A DNA stretch of 34,556 nucleotides, taken from positions 1 to 34,556 of the forward strand of contig NZ_JAVHUW010000042.1 in NCBI RefSeq assembly GCF_030954495.1, given 5' to 3'. Positions 8,231-16,277 of the stretch are shown here, one piece after another. Source of the stretch: Candidatus Desulfosporosinus nitrosoreducens. Lineage in GTDB: Bacteria; Bacillota; Desulfitobacteriia; Desulfitobacteriales; Desulfitobacteriaceae. The translations under genes were made by a program, and so were the position numbers. The notes beneath the pieces were generated by a model that was given only the letters and a program-made list of their open reading frames with translations, searched no databases and was not told where the DNA came from. Numbering within the stretch: the first letter of the stretch is position 1; each line of letters starts with the position of its first letter.

Positions 8231-8986
8231 ATGAATAATCACAGCGAGATTCTTAAAAATTTCGGGCCAAGAGCTTCAGATTACAGGCTTAGTTCAACAC
8301 ATGGAAATCCTGTGGATTTAGAAAGAATGATCCAGCTTCTGAAGCCAACCTCCGATGCCGTCGCTTTGGACGTTGCCACTGGAGGAGGGCATACAGCTCT
8401 AGCTCTGGCCAAATACGTTAACAAAGTGGTGGCGATTGATATTACTCCGGAGATGCTGTCAGAAGCAAAAAAGGCTGCTGCGTCTTTACAAGTGCATAAT
8501 GTCGATTTTGTCATGAATGATATACACTTGCTGAGTTTTTCTAATGAACAATTTGACATTGTGGTTTCCAGGTTTGCAATTCACCACTTTTCGAATGTGA
8601 AAAAGGCTTTAAAGGAGATGTGCAGGGTTTTAAAGCCGGGTGGTAAGTTTTATGTATTGGATTGTTCGGTTTATGATGGGGAAGAATCGGAAAGAGAATT
8701 TAACCGGCTTGAACTCTTAAGAGACAGTTCTCATCAATGCTCCTATTCACCACGCCAATGGAAGGAGTTGCTGAAAGAGCTTCCTTTGGCGGTTGAAGAC
8801 CTTTCTTTTCTCCGAGAAGAGTATAAATTGCCGCAGTGGTTTGACAGAATGGACACTGATCAGGGGAACAGGCGTGAAATCTTTTGCCTGCTTGATGAGC
8901 TATCTGAGGATTGTAAAAGCCACTATCCTTATGGACCTGACTTTATTACAACCTATCGCTTGGAAATTTTAGCAACGAAATTATAA
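8231..8986 (+). CDS. Class I SAM-dependent methyltransferase
   Basis: This 251-residue soluble protein has the Rossmann-fold methyltransferase motifs: motif I VALDVATGGGH, the acidic end of beta-2 (VAIDITPEML), a motif near FDIVVSRFAIHHF, and LKPGGKF, as in the Methyltransf_11 and UbiE-like group. GGAGGG lies about 8 nt before the ATG. The substrate is not evident, and neighbours do not help because the gene stands alone between the wall hydrolase and the buk operon. Confidence 0.85.
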   Translation: MNNHSEILKNFGPRASDYRLSSTHGNPVDLERMIQLLKPTSDAVALDVATGGGHTALALAKYVNKVVAIDITPEMLSEAKKAAASLQVHNVDFVMNDIHLLSFSNEQFDIVVSRFAIHHFSNVKKALKEMCRVLKPGGKFYVLDCSVYDGEESEREFNRLELLRDSSHQCSYSPRQWKELLKELPLAVEDLSFLREEYKLPQWFDRMDTDQGNRREIFCLLDELSEDCKSHYPYGPDFITTYRLEILATKL

Positions 8987-9357
8987 GTTCAAGTTCTTTT
9001 GCATTGCTGGAAATTTAATATTGAGATAGTGGCGGAATATGCCTTGTGTCACCCAGCGAACCGCCTTACTTAAATGGGGTTGCGACAAATTTTGACAAAA
9101 TTTGTCGCAACCCCATCAATAACTTAGGGCCTAGTATTCCTTGGAATTAAACTCCGGTCCAGGCAATAGTTTTAGATATGCAGAAAGCATTACTTTTTTT
9201 AGATTTATGTTATAATTTAAAGGACCTTTAATTCCTGAATTTGAGGTAAAAGCAGGCAGAATATAGATTTTTTTGTAAAATATTGTTGATGTCATTATAG
9301 ATGCCGATTCGAATTCAGCCCGAGGAATAAAAGAAATTTAGTAAAGGGGATGGGTAT
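8987..9357. other. Intergenic region with long perfect hairpin
   Basis: There is no gene here. The main feature is the 19-bp perfect inverted repeat at 9075-9115, listed separately. An AT-rich stretch (9190-9300) before the buk gene may carry its promoter (for example TTATAATTT near 9209-9217), but no convincing -35/-10 pair was found. Confidence 0.4.
9075..9115. repeat. 19-bp perfect inverted repeat, 3-nt loop
   Basis: The left arm at 9075-9093 starts TGGGGTTGCGAC, the right arm at 9097-9115 is its exact complement, and the loop is GAC. No T run follows (TCAATAAC), so it is not a standard terminator, although it lies downstream of the methyltransferase gene. Confidence 0.8.
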
Positions 9358-10422
9358 TTGAGAGTACTCGTCATAAATCCGGGTTCAACTTCCACAAAGG
9401 TAGCAGCTTATGAGAATGAAGCTTGTCTTTGGAAAGAGGGAATTGATCATTCGGCCGATGCAATAGGGCAGTTTGCCCGAGTTGGAGATCAATATGACTA
9501 TAGAATAGCTTCCATTTTAAATGTGCTTGGGATCAAGCATGTCACCCTGGAAAGCTTTGACGCCATAGTCGGTCGAGGCGGTTTGCTTAATCCTCTAGTT
9601 GGGGGAACTTATCTTGTAGATGGCGACCTTGTCCGCACGTTACAAAATGCGCCGGGCGGAGAGCATGCTTCTAATTTAGGCGGGATTATAGCCTATCACT
9701 TGGGGCAAAAAATTCAGGTTCCCGCTTTTATCGTCGATCCTGTCGCCGTTGACGAATTGGAACCCCTTGCACGGCTCTCCGGGCTCCCGGAATTGCCCCG
9801 TATAAGTCAAGCTCACGCTTTGAATATGAAGGCGGTAGCTCGCAAAGTTGCCCGTCAGTTGGGAAGGACTTATCGCGATGTTACACTGATTGTAGCCCAT
9901 TTAGGCAGCGGGATTTCCGTAGCTCCTCATTTGAAGGGCAGAATGATTGATGTTAATAACGCCAATAATGAAGGCCCTTTCTCCGTGGAACGATGCGGTA
10001 CTTTACCTGTATATCAGCTTGTTAAACTTTGTTATTCCGGTAAATATTCCGAAGAAGAAATGTTGGCAAAAATTCTCAAAGAAGGCGGCATGTTTGCCTA
10101 TCTGCAAACTAAAGATGCTCGTTTAGTCGAAAAGTGGATGAACGAGGGAAATTCGAAAGCTAAGCTCGTTTTGGAAGGACTTTGTTACCAGGTTGCGAAA
10201 GAAATTGGGGCTATGGCTACAGTATTGGCGGGCAAAGTCGATCGAATCGTTTTAACGGGTGGACTCGCTTATTCGGAATTTATCACCCGAGAAATCAGTC
10301 GGCGGGTATCGTTTATAGCTCCGGTTGAGTTGGTTCCAGGCGAAGAAGAAATGGAAGCGTTAGCCTTAGGAGCTTTAAGGGTTCTCCGCGGTGAGGAGCA
10401 GGCGTTGCTCTACAAGGCATAA
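9358..10422 (+). CDS. buk: Butyrate/branched-chain fatty acid kinase
   Basis: The product has 354 residues, the usual size for Buk. It belongs to the acetate/butyrate kinase part of the ASKHA superfamily: N-terminal phosphate-binding NPGSTSTKVA, adenosine-side VAHLGSGISV and LTGGLAYSEF, and the conserved region around NNANNEGPFSVERCG. It converts acyl phosphate plus ADP to free acid plus ATP. TTG at 9358 is the start, preceded by AAAGGGGA. It is the first gene of the set with ptb 21 bp downstream. Given the 2-oxoacid oxidoreductase later in the operon, isobutyryl- or isovaleryl-phosphate are likely substrates as well as butyryl-phosphate. Confidence 0.93.
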   Translation: MRVLVINPGSTSTKVAAYENEACLWKEGIDHSADAIGQFARVGDQYDYRIASILNVLGIKHVTLESFDAIVGRGGLLNPLVGGTYLVDGDLVRTLQNAPGGEHASNLGGIIAYHLGQKIQVPAFIVDPVAVDELEPLARLSGLPELPRISQAHALNMKAVARKVARQLGRTYRDVTLIVAHLGSGISVAPHLKGRMIDVNNANNEGPFSVERCGTLPVYQLVKLCYSGKYSEEEMLAKILKEGGMFAYLQTKDARLVEKWMNEGNSKAKLVLEGLCYQVAKEIGAMATVLAGKVDRIVLTGGLAYSEFITREISRRVSFIAPVELVPGEEEMEALALGALRVLRGEEQALLYKA

Positions 10423-10443
10423 GGCCTTTGGGCTAAAAATGGG

Positions 10444-11367
10444 GTGATTGTAATTCGGTATACTGGGTTTGAGTCCCTACTTGATAAAGCCAAAAGCAGG
10501 GGGCGTGCTAAAGTAGCAGTTGCGGCTGCAGCAGATAAAGAAGTTCTGGAAGCGATTAAGCTTGCCGAAATGGAAGATTTGGTTACGCCGGTTCTTATTG
10601 GAGACGTTAATGTAATTCAGCAAATATCTTTGGAAATTGGATTAAACCTGGAGCGGACGGAGTTGATTCATGTACCCGATCCCATAGATGCCGCTCATAG
10701 AGCTGTGGACGCGGTAGTCGATGGACAGGCCCATTTTCTCATGAAAGGGTTAATCAATAGTTCGGATTTTTTGAAAGCTGTCTTACGCTCGGAACGAGGG
10801 TTGAGAACAGGACGTCTGCTTAGTCATTTAGCCGCTTTCCAAATTCCCGGTTTTTCCCGGCTTCTTTTTGTAACGGACGGGGGAATGAATATTGCTCCGG
10901 ATTTAGGTCAGAAAAAGGAAATACTGGAGAATAGTCTGTTATTTTTAAAGGATATTGGGATGGACCCGGTGAATGTTATTGCTTTAGCGGCAAACGAAGT
11001 TGTAAATCCTAAAATGCCAACAACGGTGGATGCTAAGGCATTGATGGAAATGAATCAAAAAGGAGAATTTCCCAATGCAATTGTGGAGGGGCCGCTGGCT
11101 CTCGATGGAGCAGTCAGCGCCGTTGCACTGAAACATAAAGGAATTCCCAGTCAGATTAATGGGGATGTTGACTTATTTTTAGTCTCCACGATAGAAGTTG
11201 GAAATGTATTGGGCAAAGCTTTAGTCTACTTTGCCGGAGCAACAATGGCGGGGATAGTATTGGGTGCTCAAGTTCCTATCGTTTTAACCTCAAGAAATGA
11301 TACCCCCAGAAGCAAGTTAATGGCCATAACTTTGGCGGCTTTAGGACAAAAAGCGCTGCATTCTTAA
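10444..11367 (+). CDS. ptb: Phosphate butyryltransferase-like acyltransferase
   Basis: The product has about 307 residues and belongs to the PTA/PTB family. Family features include the N-terminal VAVAAAADKEVLEAI strand-helix, HFLMKGLINSSDFLKAVL, and the C-terminal PIVLTSRNDTPRSK block. It exchanges CoA for phosphate on butyryl- or branched acyl-CoA and feeds Buk. The start is uncertain: GTG 10444 is used here, but its upstream purine run overlaps the codon, so the true N-terminus could shift by a few residues. The gene is in the same frame as the next one, separated by TAA. Confidence 0.92.
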   Translation: MIVIRYTGFESLLDKAKSRGRAKVAVAAAADKEVLEAIKLAEMEDLVTPVLIGDVNVIQQISLEIGLNLERTELIHVPDPIDAAHRAVDAVVDGQAHFLMKGLINSSDFLKAVLRSERGLRTGRLLSHLAAFQIPGFSRLLFVTDGGMNIAPDLGQKKEILENSLLFLKDIGMDPVNVIALAANEVVNPKMPTTVDAKALMEMNQKGEFPNAIVEGPLALDGAVSAVALKHKGIPSQINGDVDLFLVSTIEVGNVLGKALVYFAGATMAGIVLGAQVPIVLTSRNDTPRSKLMAITLAALGQKALHS

Positions 11368-11388
11368 TTTTCAAAGGAGGGTAACAAC

Positions 11389-12087
11389 ACGTCTGAAGAC
11401 AATTTTCTTGATCGCAGAGTCTTAGTTTTATTAGGCGGCTATGGCGCCGGGAAAACCCAATTAGCCATAAGCTTAGCTTATCAATGGGCAAAAACCAGCC
11501 AACGGGTGGCTTTAGTAGACCTCGATTTAATCAACCCTTACTTCCGTTCCCGTGAAGTTGCCGTTCCTTTAGAAAAAGCGGGAGTCGAAGTAATTCGCCC
11601 CCAGGGAGATTTAGCCTTTGCCGAGAATCCGTCACTGACACCCCAAATTGAAGGAGCTTTGCGGGATTCTACTAAGCGGGTGATACTCGATGTCGGCGGC
11701 AATGAAGCGGGAGCTACGATCGTGGGCAGATATCATGCCTTGCTGCAAGCTGACGATGTAGCTGTACTTCAGGTTGTGAATGTCTTTCGTCCTTTTAGTA
11801 CGCTTGAGGAAATAGAAAATCTTAGGCAGGACATGGAGAGAAAATCGCATTTAAGTGTAGACGGTTGGATTAATAACTCTAATCTGCAAGATTGGACGAC
11901 GGTGCAAGACTGGCAGAAAGCGGAGGAGATCATTCAAGCCCTCGTAGCTAAAACCGGAATACCGAAGGTTGCCTGTGGCGTTAATCCGCAATGGGCTGAA
12001 AAAGCGGGGCTTGCCTGGGAAACGGATTGGATTCCGGTTCAGCGCCATTTGAGTCTTGGCTGGAAAAACCCAGTAAAAGCATTGTAG
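11389..12087 (+). CDS. P-loop ATPase (MinD/CobQ-type), probable ACG start
   Basis: The frame is open from the ptb stop to 12087. The first standard start codon is GTG 11506, but starting there would delete the clear Walker A motif GGYGAGKT encoded at about 11434-11457. An AAAGGAGGG site (11373-11381) sits 7 nt before ACG 11389, so ACG is the most likely start, giving 232 residues. After the P-loop come ALVDLDLINPYFRSRE, like the switch region of MinD/CobQ-type ATPases, and ILDVGGNEAGA. Such ATPases accompany some ferredoxin-dependent 2-oxoacid oxidoreductases; the role is unknown, perhaps Fe-S cluster or cofactor delivery. The TAG stop is in frame with the ferredoxin gene. Confidence 0.8.
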   Translation, partial: TSEDNFLDRRVLVLLGGYGAGKTQLAISLAYQWAKTSQRVALVDLDLINPYFRSREVAVPLEKAGVEVIRPQGDLAFAENPSLTPQIEGALRDSTKRVILDVGGNEAGATIVGRYHALLQADDVAVLQVVNVFRPFSTLEEIENLRQDMERKSHLSVDGWINNSNLQDWTTVQDWQKAEEIIQALVAKTGIPKVACGVNPQWAEKAGLAWETDWIPVQRHLSLGWKNPVKAL

Positions 12088-12102
12088 AGGAGGAAACATG
12101 GG

Positions 12103-12324
12103 ATGAAGAATTTTGTTACGATTAACACGGAACGCTGTAAAAGCTGTGGACTTTGTGTTCATGCCTGTCCGAAAAAAATCTTAAGTATCGGAGAGACGGC
12201 TAACAGCAAAGGTTATTATTCTGTGGAAGTAAAAGATCAAAGTGCCTGCATTGGTTGTGCTTTTTGCGCTTTGATCTGCCCGGATTTGGTTTTGGAAGTT
12301 TATCGTGAAGAGAAAGGAGAGTGA
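12103..12324 (+). CDS. 2[4Fe-4S] ferredoxin subunit of 2-oxoacid oxidoreductase
   Basis: The product has 73 residues. Two cluster motifs are seen: CKSCGLCVHACPKK and CIGCAFCALICPD, the standard pair of a 2[4Fe-4S] ferredoxin. It should be the electron-carrying (delta-type) subunit of the adjacent oxidoreductase. An earlier ATG at 12098 leads to an immediate TGA, so ATG 12103 is the start, with an AGAGGAGG site upstream. Its end overlaps an in-frame GTG of the next gene. Confidence 0.93.
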   Translation: MKNFVTINTERCKSCGLCVHACPKKILSIGETANSKGYYSVEVKDQSACIGCAFCALICPDLVLEVYREEKGE

Positions 12325-12331
12325 GCTTAAG

Positions 12332-13387
12332 ATGGCAATATTAATGAAGGGGAATGAAGCAATTGCTGAGGCAGCGATTCAAGCCGGCTGCCGTCTCTTT
12401 TATGGGTACCCGATCACTCCGTCAACGGAAATACCTGAGTACATGTCTAAAAAAATGAAAAGCTCAGGCGGAACGTATCTTCAGGCGGAGAGTGAAGTGG
12501 CCGCGATTTATATGGTCTATGGAGCAGGTGCCGTGGGGGAAAGGGTTATGACAGGCACGTCAAGTCCGGGTTTTAGTTTAATGCAAGAAGGGCTTTCGTT
12601 TTTGTTTGCCGCTGAGATTCCTTGCGTGATTGTCGATGTTATGAGAGGAGGCCCCGGTTTGGGAGGATTGGGACCTACCCAAGCAGACTATTTCCAATTG
12701 ACAAAAGGCGGCGGTCATGGGGATTACCATGGTGTAGTTCTCGCTCCATCCTCCGTACAGGAAATGGTTGATCTAACGAAAGAAGCCTTTGACATAGCGG
12801 ACTGTTATCGCAATCTGGTCATCATTGCGGTGGACGGGATCTTAGGGCAAATGATGGAACCTGTCGAGTTTCCTCCTTATGAAGGCAGGAAACTTGGACC
12901 CAAAACCTGGGCTGCAAGTGGAGCTGAAGGACGGCCTAAAAATAACGTGATCAGTTATTACCTCACTCCGGATCTCGGAGAAGCCGAGAATATTCGCTGG
13001 GGCAAAAAAATGTCCTTGATTAAAGACACGGAACAACGTTATGCAGAGTATCTGATGGACGACGCCGACTATGCTTTTGTAGCTTTTGGGACCAGTGCGC
13101 GAATTACGGAAACGGCTGTGGATATGCTGCGGGACGAGGGCGTTAAAGTCGGGCTTTTCCGGCCGGTTACCTTGTGGCCCTTTCCTGAAAAAGGCCTGGC
13201 GGCGCGCTTATCTCAGATCAAGGGTTGGATGAGCGTGGAATTGAGCGCAGGACAAATGGTCGATGACGTGAAGCTTATCGTTAACGGACAAGCTCCAGTC
13301 GGTTTTTGTAGCCGTCAAGGCGGTATGACGCCGGAACCGGAAGAAGTGGTCGCTGCCTTTAAAGCACAGTTGTTAGGGAGGGTGTAG
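12332..13387 (+). CDS. vorB: 2-oxoacid:ferredoxin oxidoreductase alpha subunit (VorB-like)
   Basis: The product has 351 residues from ATG 12332, chosen because the AAAGGAGAG site (12313-12321) fits it; a GTG at 12305 would overlap the ferredoxin gene. It contains the pyrimidine-binding domain with YPITPSTEIPE and a second domain ending in the conserved PEEVVAAF region, typical of Vor/Kor alpha chains. With the beta and gamma subunits and the ferredoxin, it should oxidise a 2-oxoacid (2-ketoisovalerate best fits the ptb-buk context; 2-oxoglutarate is possible) to acyl-CoA, CO2 and reduced ferredoxin. Stop codon TAG. Confidence 0.9.
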   Translation: MAILMKGNEAIAEAAIQAGCRLFYGYPITPSTEIPEYMSKKMKSSGGTYLQAESEVAAIYMVYGAGAVGERVMTGTSSPGFSLMQEGLSFLFAAEIPCVIVDVMRGGPGLGGLGPTQADYFQLTKGGGHGDYHGVVLAPSSVQEMVDLTKEAFDIADCYRNLVIIAVDGILGQMMEPVEFPPYEGRKLGPKTWAASGAEGRPKNNVISYYLTPDLGEAENIRWGKKMSLIKDTEQRYAEYLMDDADYAFVAFGTSARITETAVDMLRDEGVKVGLFRPVTLWPFPEKGLAARLSQIKGWMSVELSAGQMVDDVKLIVNGQAPVGFCSRQGGMTPEPEEVVAAFKAQLLGRV

Positions 13388-13389
13388 GG

Positions 13390-14148
13390 ATGAAAGCGAT
13401 TTTTACGAAGACTTCGGGTCTAACTGAACGCCCCTTTCATTATTGTCCCGGATGCACACACGGGATTATCCATCGCTTAATTGGAGAACTGCTGGAAGAA
13501 ATGGACTTGGTTGAAAAAACGATCGGAGTTGCCCCAGTCGGCTGTGCCGGTTTTTGTGAGAATTATTTTTCCTGTGACATGATCGGCGCCGCACACGGCC
13601 GGGCGGTTGCCGTGGCGACAGGTGCCAAACGAGCACGTCCGGATCGCTTTATCTTCACGTACCAGGGTGACGGCGATGGAGCTTCGATTGGGCTTGCCGA
13701 GACGGTTTCTGCCGCAGCTCGCGGTGAAAAGATAACTTCAATTTTTGTTAATAATGCAATTTATGGTATGACAGGAGGACAGATGGCCCCAACCTCCTTG
13801 GTAGGACAGAGGACATCAACGTCTCCTTATGGCCGCGATGCAGGGACCATGGGTTTTCCTCTGGATCTGCCCAAAGTCTTGACCCAGGTCGAAGGCGCGG
13901 TTTATGTTGCCTCCGTGTCCGTCGAGAGTCCGCAAGCTATAAAAGAAGCCAAAAAAGCTCTTAGAAAGGCCTTTCAAATTCAGCTGGACGGTTTGGGATA
14001 TTCTTTCGTCAGTATTCTTTCAACCTGCCCAACTAACTGGGGTGTCAATCCCGTTGAGGCTTTGGAGTGGTTGAATACTAAGATGAAGCCGCAATTTGCC
14101 TTAGGCGAATTGAAAGTTCCTTCGTCCGAAGGAGGAGACAGAGCATGA
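13390..14148 (+). CDS. 2-oxoacid:ferredoxin oxidoreductase beta subunit (TPP-binding)
   Basis: The product has 252 residues and starts 2 bp after the alpha subunit stop. It shows the thiamine diphosphate motif from GDGDGASIG to NNAIYGMTGGQ and the cluster-type cysteines CPGC at residues 19-22, as in Kor/Vor/Por beta subunits. It is the catalytic TPP subunit. It overlaps the next gene by an ATGA, which implies translational coupling. The symbol would be vorA or korB depending on scheme. Confidence 0.92.
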   Translation: MKAIFTKTSGLTERPFHYCPGCTHGIIHRLIGELLEEMDLVEKTIGVAPVGCAGFCENYFSCDMIGAAHGRAVAVATGAKRARPDRFIFTYQGDGDGASIGLAETVSAAARGEKITSIFVNNAIYGMTGGQMAPTSLVGQRTSTSPYGRDAGTMGFPLDLPKVLTQVEGAVYVASVSVESPQAIKEAKKALRKAFQIQLDGLGYSFVSILSTCPTNWGVNPVEALEWLNTKMKPQFALGELKVPSSEGGDRA

Positions 14149-14696
14149 GTTCTGCAGTATCAAAATATCTCTTTGCCGGTTTTGGCGGTCAGGGAGTTTT
14201 GTTTATCGGAAAGGTAATGGCTCAGGCGGGGATGCTTGCCAAACGACAAGTTACCTGGATTCCGGCCTATGGGCCGGAAATGCGCGGAGGTACCGCCAAC
14301 TGCTCCGTAATTATTTCTGATAAACGGATAGGGTCTCCGACGGTAGGAAAGCCGGATATTGCCTTAGTCATGAACGAAGCCTCCTATCATAAATTTTTAG
14401 CCAGCGTGGTACCGGGCGGAACTTTGTATGTAAATTCTTCAATGGTTCCGGAATTGCCGGGCAGAGAGGATATTCGGATTGTACGTGTTCCTGTCAATGA
14501 TATTGCCCATGAGATGGGTGAAGCAAAAGTTGCCAATATTGTCATGCTAGGGGTAATACAAGTCATAACTCCGACGGTTGAGGATGATATTCTGATTAAA
14601 GCCCTAATGGAGCTAGCCGGTAAAAAACCTGAGCTGGCAGAGTTAAATGCCAAAGCCTTGAAGACAGGCGTGGAGTATGCCAAAAACCATTTTTAA
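14145..14696 (+). CDS. 2-oxoacid:ferredoxin oxidoreductase gamma subunit
   Basis: The product has 183 residues. FGGQGVLFIGKVMAQAG and YGPEMRGGTANC are hallmarks of the gamma (catalytic) domain of 2-oxoacid:acceptor oxidoreductases. It overlaps the beta subunit by 4 bp and ends the operon before a strong hairpin. Substrate choice between 2-ketoisovalerate and 2-oxoglutarate cannot be read from the sequence alone; ptb-buk in the same operon favours branched-chain substrates. Confidence 0.92.
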   Translation: MSSAVSKYLFAGFGGQGVLFIGKVMAQAGMLAKRQVTWIPAYGPEMRGGTANCSVIISDKRIGSPTVGKPDIALVMNEASYHKFLASVVPGGTLYVNSSMVPELPGREDIRIVRVPVNDIAHEMGEAKVANIVMLGVIQVITPTVEDDILIKALMELAGKKPELAELNAKALKTGVEYAKNHF

Positions 14697-14717
14697 GGTT
14701 TGACAATTTTGCCGTTA

Positions 14718-14764
14718 AACGCAGAGCCTGCCATCACTCTAATAGTGATGGCAGGCTCTGCGTT
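14718..14764 (+). terminator. Strong hairpin after the vor operon
   Basis: A perfect 20-bp stem: the arm at 14718-14737 (ACGCAGAGCCTGCC core) pairs with 14745-14764, loop TCTAATA. Only a short T-rich tail (TTATT) follows. It probably ends the buk-vor transcript. Confidence 0.75.
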
Positions 14765-14906
14765 ATTACTTAAAGGAAAAATAAAACAGTTATCATTTGC
14801 TAAATCTGTTTAGTTTCAGATAGGTTTTAATAGATTCTAAGTCAAATGTGAGTCAGGTGAGTGACTTAAATTTGTTCGGCCGCCTATCCCGTTATTTGAT
14901 TCGTGT

Positions 14907-15092
14907 TTACTCGTCAAAAGGAGGTTTCTCGGCAAGGTTAGCAGGGTCTTTTAAGCGTCCCGCTTTGCGGAGAGTTTCCTTGAGCAAATATTCTATATGG
15001 CCATTGACACTGCGAAATTCATCGGCGGCCCATCGCTCAAGGGCGGCGTAGAGTTTAGGGTCCATTCGCAGCAGAAATTGTTTTTTAACCAT
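14907..15092 (-). CDS. Small ribbon-helix-helix (Arc-like) protein
   Basis: The product has 61 residues. [24 protein letters not shown] followed by [16 protein letters not shown] (given here as two separate parts) is the beta-strand plus two-helix pattern of Arc/MetJ-type DNA-binding domains. It lies 54 bp downstream of the SPFH gene on the same strand and may be cotranscribed. It could be an autoregulator of that unit. No toxin gene is adjacent, so a toxin-antitoxin role is not supported. Its Shine-Dalgarno site is weak. Confidence 0.7.
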   Translation of the reverse strand: MVKKQFLLRMDPKLYAALERWAADEFRSVNGHIEYLLKETLRKAGRLKDPANLAEKPPFDE

Positions 15093-15146
15093 CTATATTC
15101 CACATCCGATGCAAGCTAACTTTCGGTTAAGAGATTGGTTAAGACA

Positions 15147-15989
15147 TTAAGAATATACTGTCCCGGTATTAATGACAGGTTGGGTGGCTCGTTCGGAAAC
15201 GATGGATACAAGCAAATTATTGACCATCGAGGCTTTGCGCTCGTCGTCAAGGTTTACAACTCCCTCCTTTTCAATGCGTTCAATCGCCAATTGAACCATG
15301 CCGACAGCACCCTCGACGATGATCTGACGGGCTGAGAGGATAGCGGAAGCTTGTTGGCGCTGCAACATTGCTCCCGCAATTTCCGTCGCATAGGCTAAAT
15401 GAGTTAATCGGGTTTCGCTGACTTCAACTCCGGCCAGAATTAGACGTTCTTGGAGTTCATTCATTAACTCGGCGGATACTTCTTCCGGATTTCCGCGCAG
15501 GGAAATTCCGTTTCTCTCAAAGTTGTCATAAGCATAGCGCGTTGCTATATGCCGTAAAGCGGTTTCACTTTGTATTTCGACAAACTGTTCATACTTTTCC
15601 ACGTCAAAAATGGCTTTTGCAGTATCAACTACACGAAAAACAACCACCGCTGCAATCTCTACGGGATTCCCTTCGATATCATTAACCTTTAATGTTTTGC
15701 TGTTAAAATTTCGGACTCGCAGAGAAATTCCCTTGCGCAAGGCCAAAGGAACACTTAACCAAAGGCCCGGTTTGCGAATGGTACCTAAATAACTGCCGAA
15801 AAAGACGAGAGCATAAGCTTTATTGGGCTGAACCACGATGATTCCCGTTCCTAGAATAATAGCGATGATAAGCAGGGGAATTCCCAGAAGATTTTTCTGA
15901 GACAGTAAAGCGAATCCTCCGATCAAGAGTGCCAGCATGAAGATTAAGGCCAGATAGCCATTGACAGCCCAAGCTTTCTTTTCAATCAT
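15147..15989 (-). CDS. SPFH (stomatin/prohibitin/flotillin) membrane protein
   Basis: The product has 280 residues. Two hydrophobic segments at about 11-32 and 35-54 are followed by an SPFH domain from about residue 60 to 225 (VQPNKAYALVFFG, GNPVEIAAVVVFRV, EVSAELMNELQERL) and a C-terminal helix. SPFH proteins form membrane-associated cages or scaffolds that control proteases or membrane organisation. An AAGGAGG site lies before the ATG. It is paired with a small ribbon-helix-helix protein, an arrangement I associate with clostridial genomes; the role is unknown. Confidence 0.85.
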   Translation of the reverse strand: MIEKKAWAVNGYLALIFMLALLIGGFALLSQKNLLGIPLLIIAIILGTGIIVVQPNKAYALVFFGSYLGTIRKPGLWLSVPLALRKGISLRVRNFNSKTLKVNDIEGNPVEIAAVVVFRVVDTAKAIFDVEKYEQFVEIQSETALRHIATRYAYDNFERNGISLRGNPEEVSAELMNELQERLILAGVEVSETRLTHLAYATEIAGAMLQRQQASAILSARQIIVEGAVGMVQLAIERIEKEGVVNLDDERKASMVNNLLVSIVSERATQPVINTGTVYS

Positions 15990-16083
15990 GAGAAAAGACC
16001 TCCTTAAATAATAAACTTAATTTGTTACATTAAATGAATCTCCCTAAGGCAACGGCCTAGAAGTGAGCCTGGGTGATACTAAT

Positions 16084-16104
16084 ATGATATCACTTTCATA
16101 TCAT
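16084..16104. promoter_or_regulatory. ATGATAT dyad between divergent genes
   Basis: ATGATAT (16084-16090) and ATATCAT (16098-16104) form a perfect dyad with a 7-bp spacer, between the divergent SPFH and dehydrogenase genes. It is a possible operator; no regulator is proposed. Confidence 0.35.
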
Positions 16105-16277
16105 TTGGCAAGTAAATTTTTATCGTTACGTGTAATCCAAAGTTGGGCAAATTTACCTATTTTCTAGTGAACCTCTAGACAAATGAGTACAAATCGCCAA
16201 AATAGGTCATTTTAATATTAAGCGTGAACAATGATGGATTTACTTCACTAGTCAATATAAGAAAGGAGTCCGTGTAT

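Noticed and set aside
14907..15092. Antitoxin of a toxin-antitoxin pair
   Set aside because: No toxin-like gene is adjacent; the neighbour is an SPFH membrane protein.
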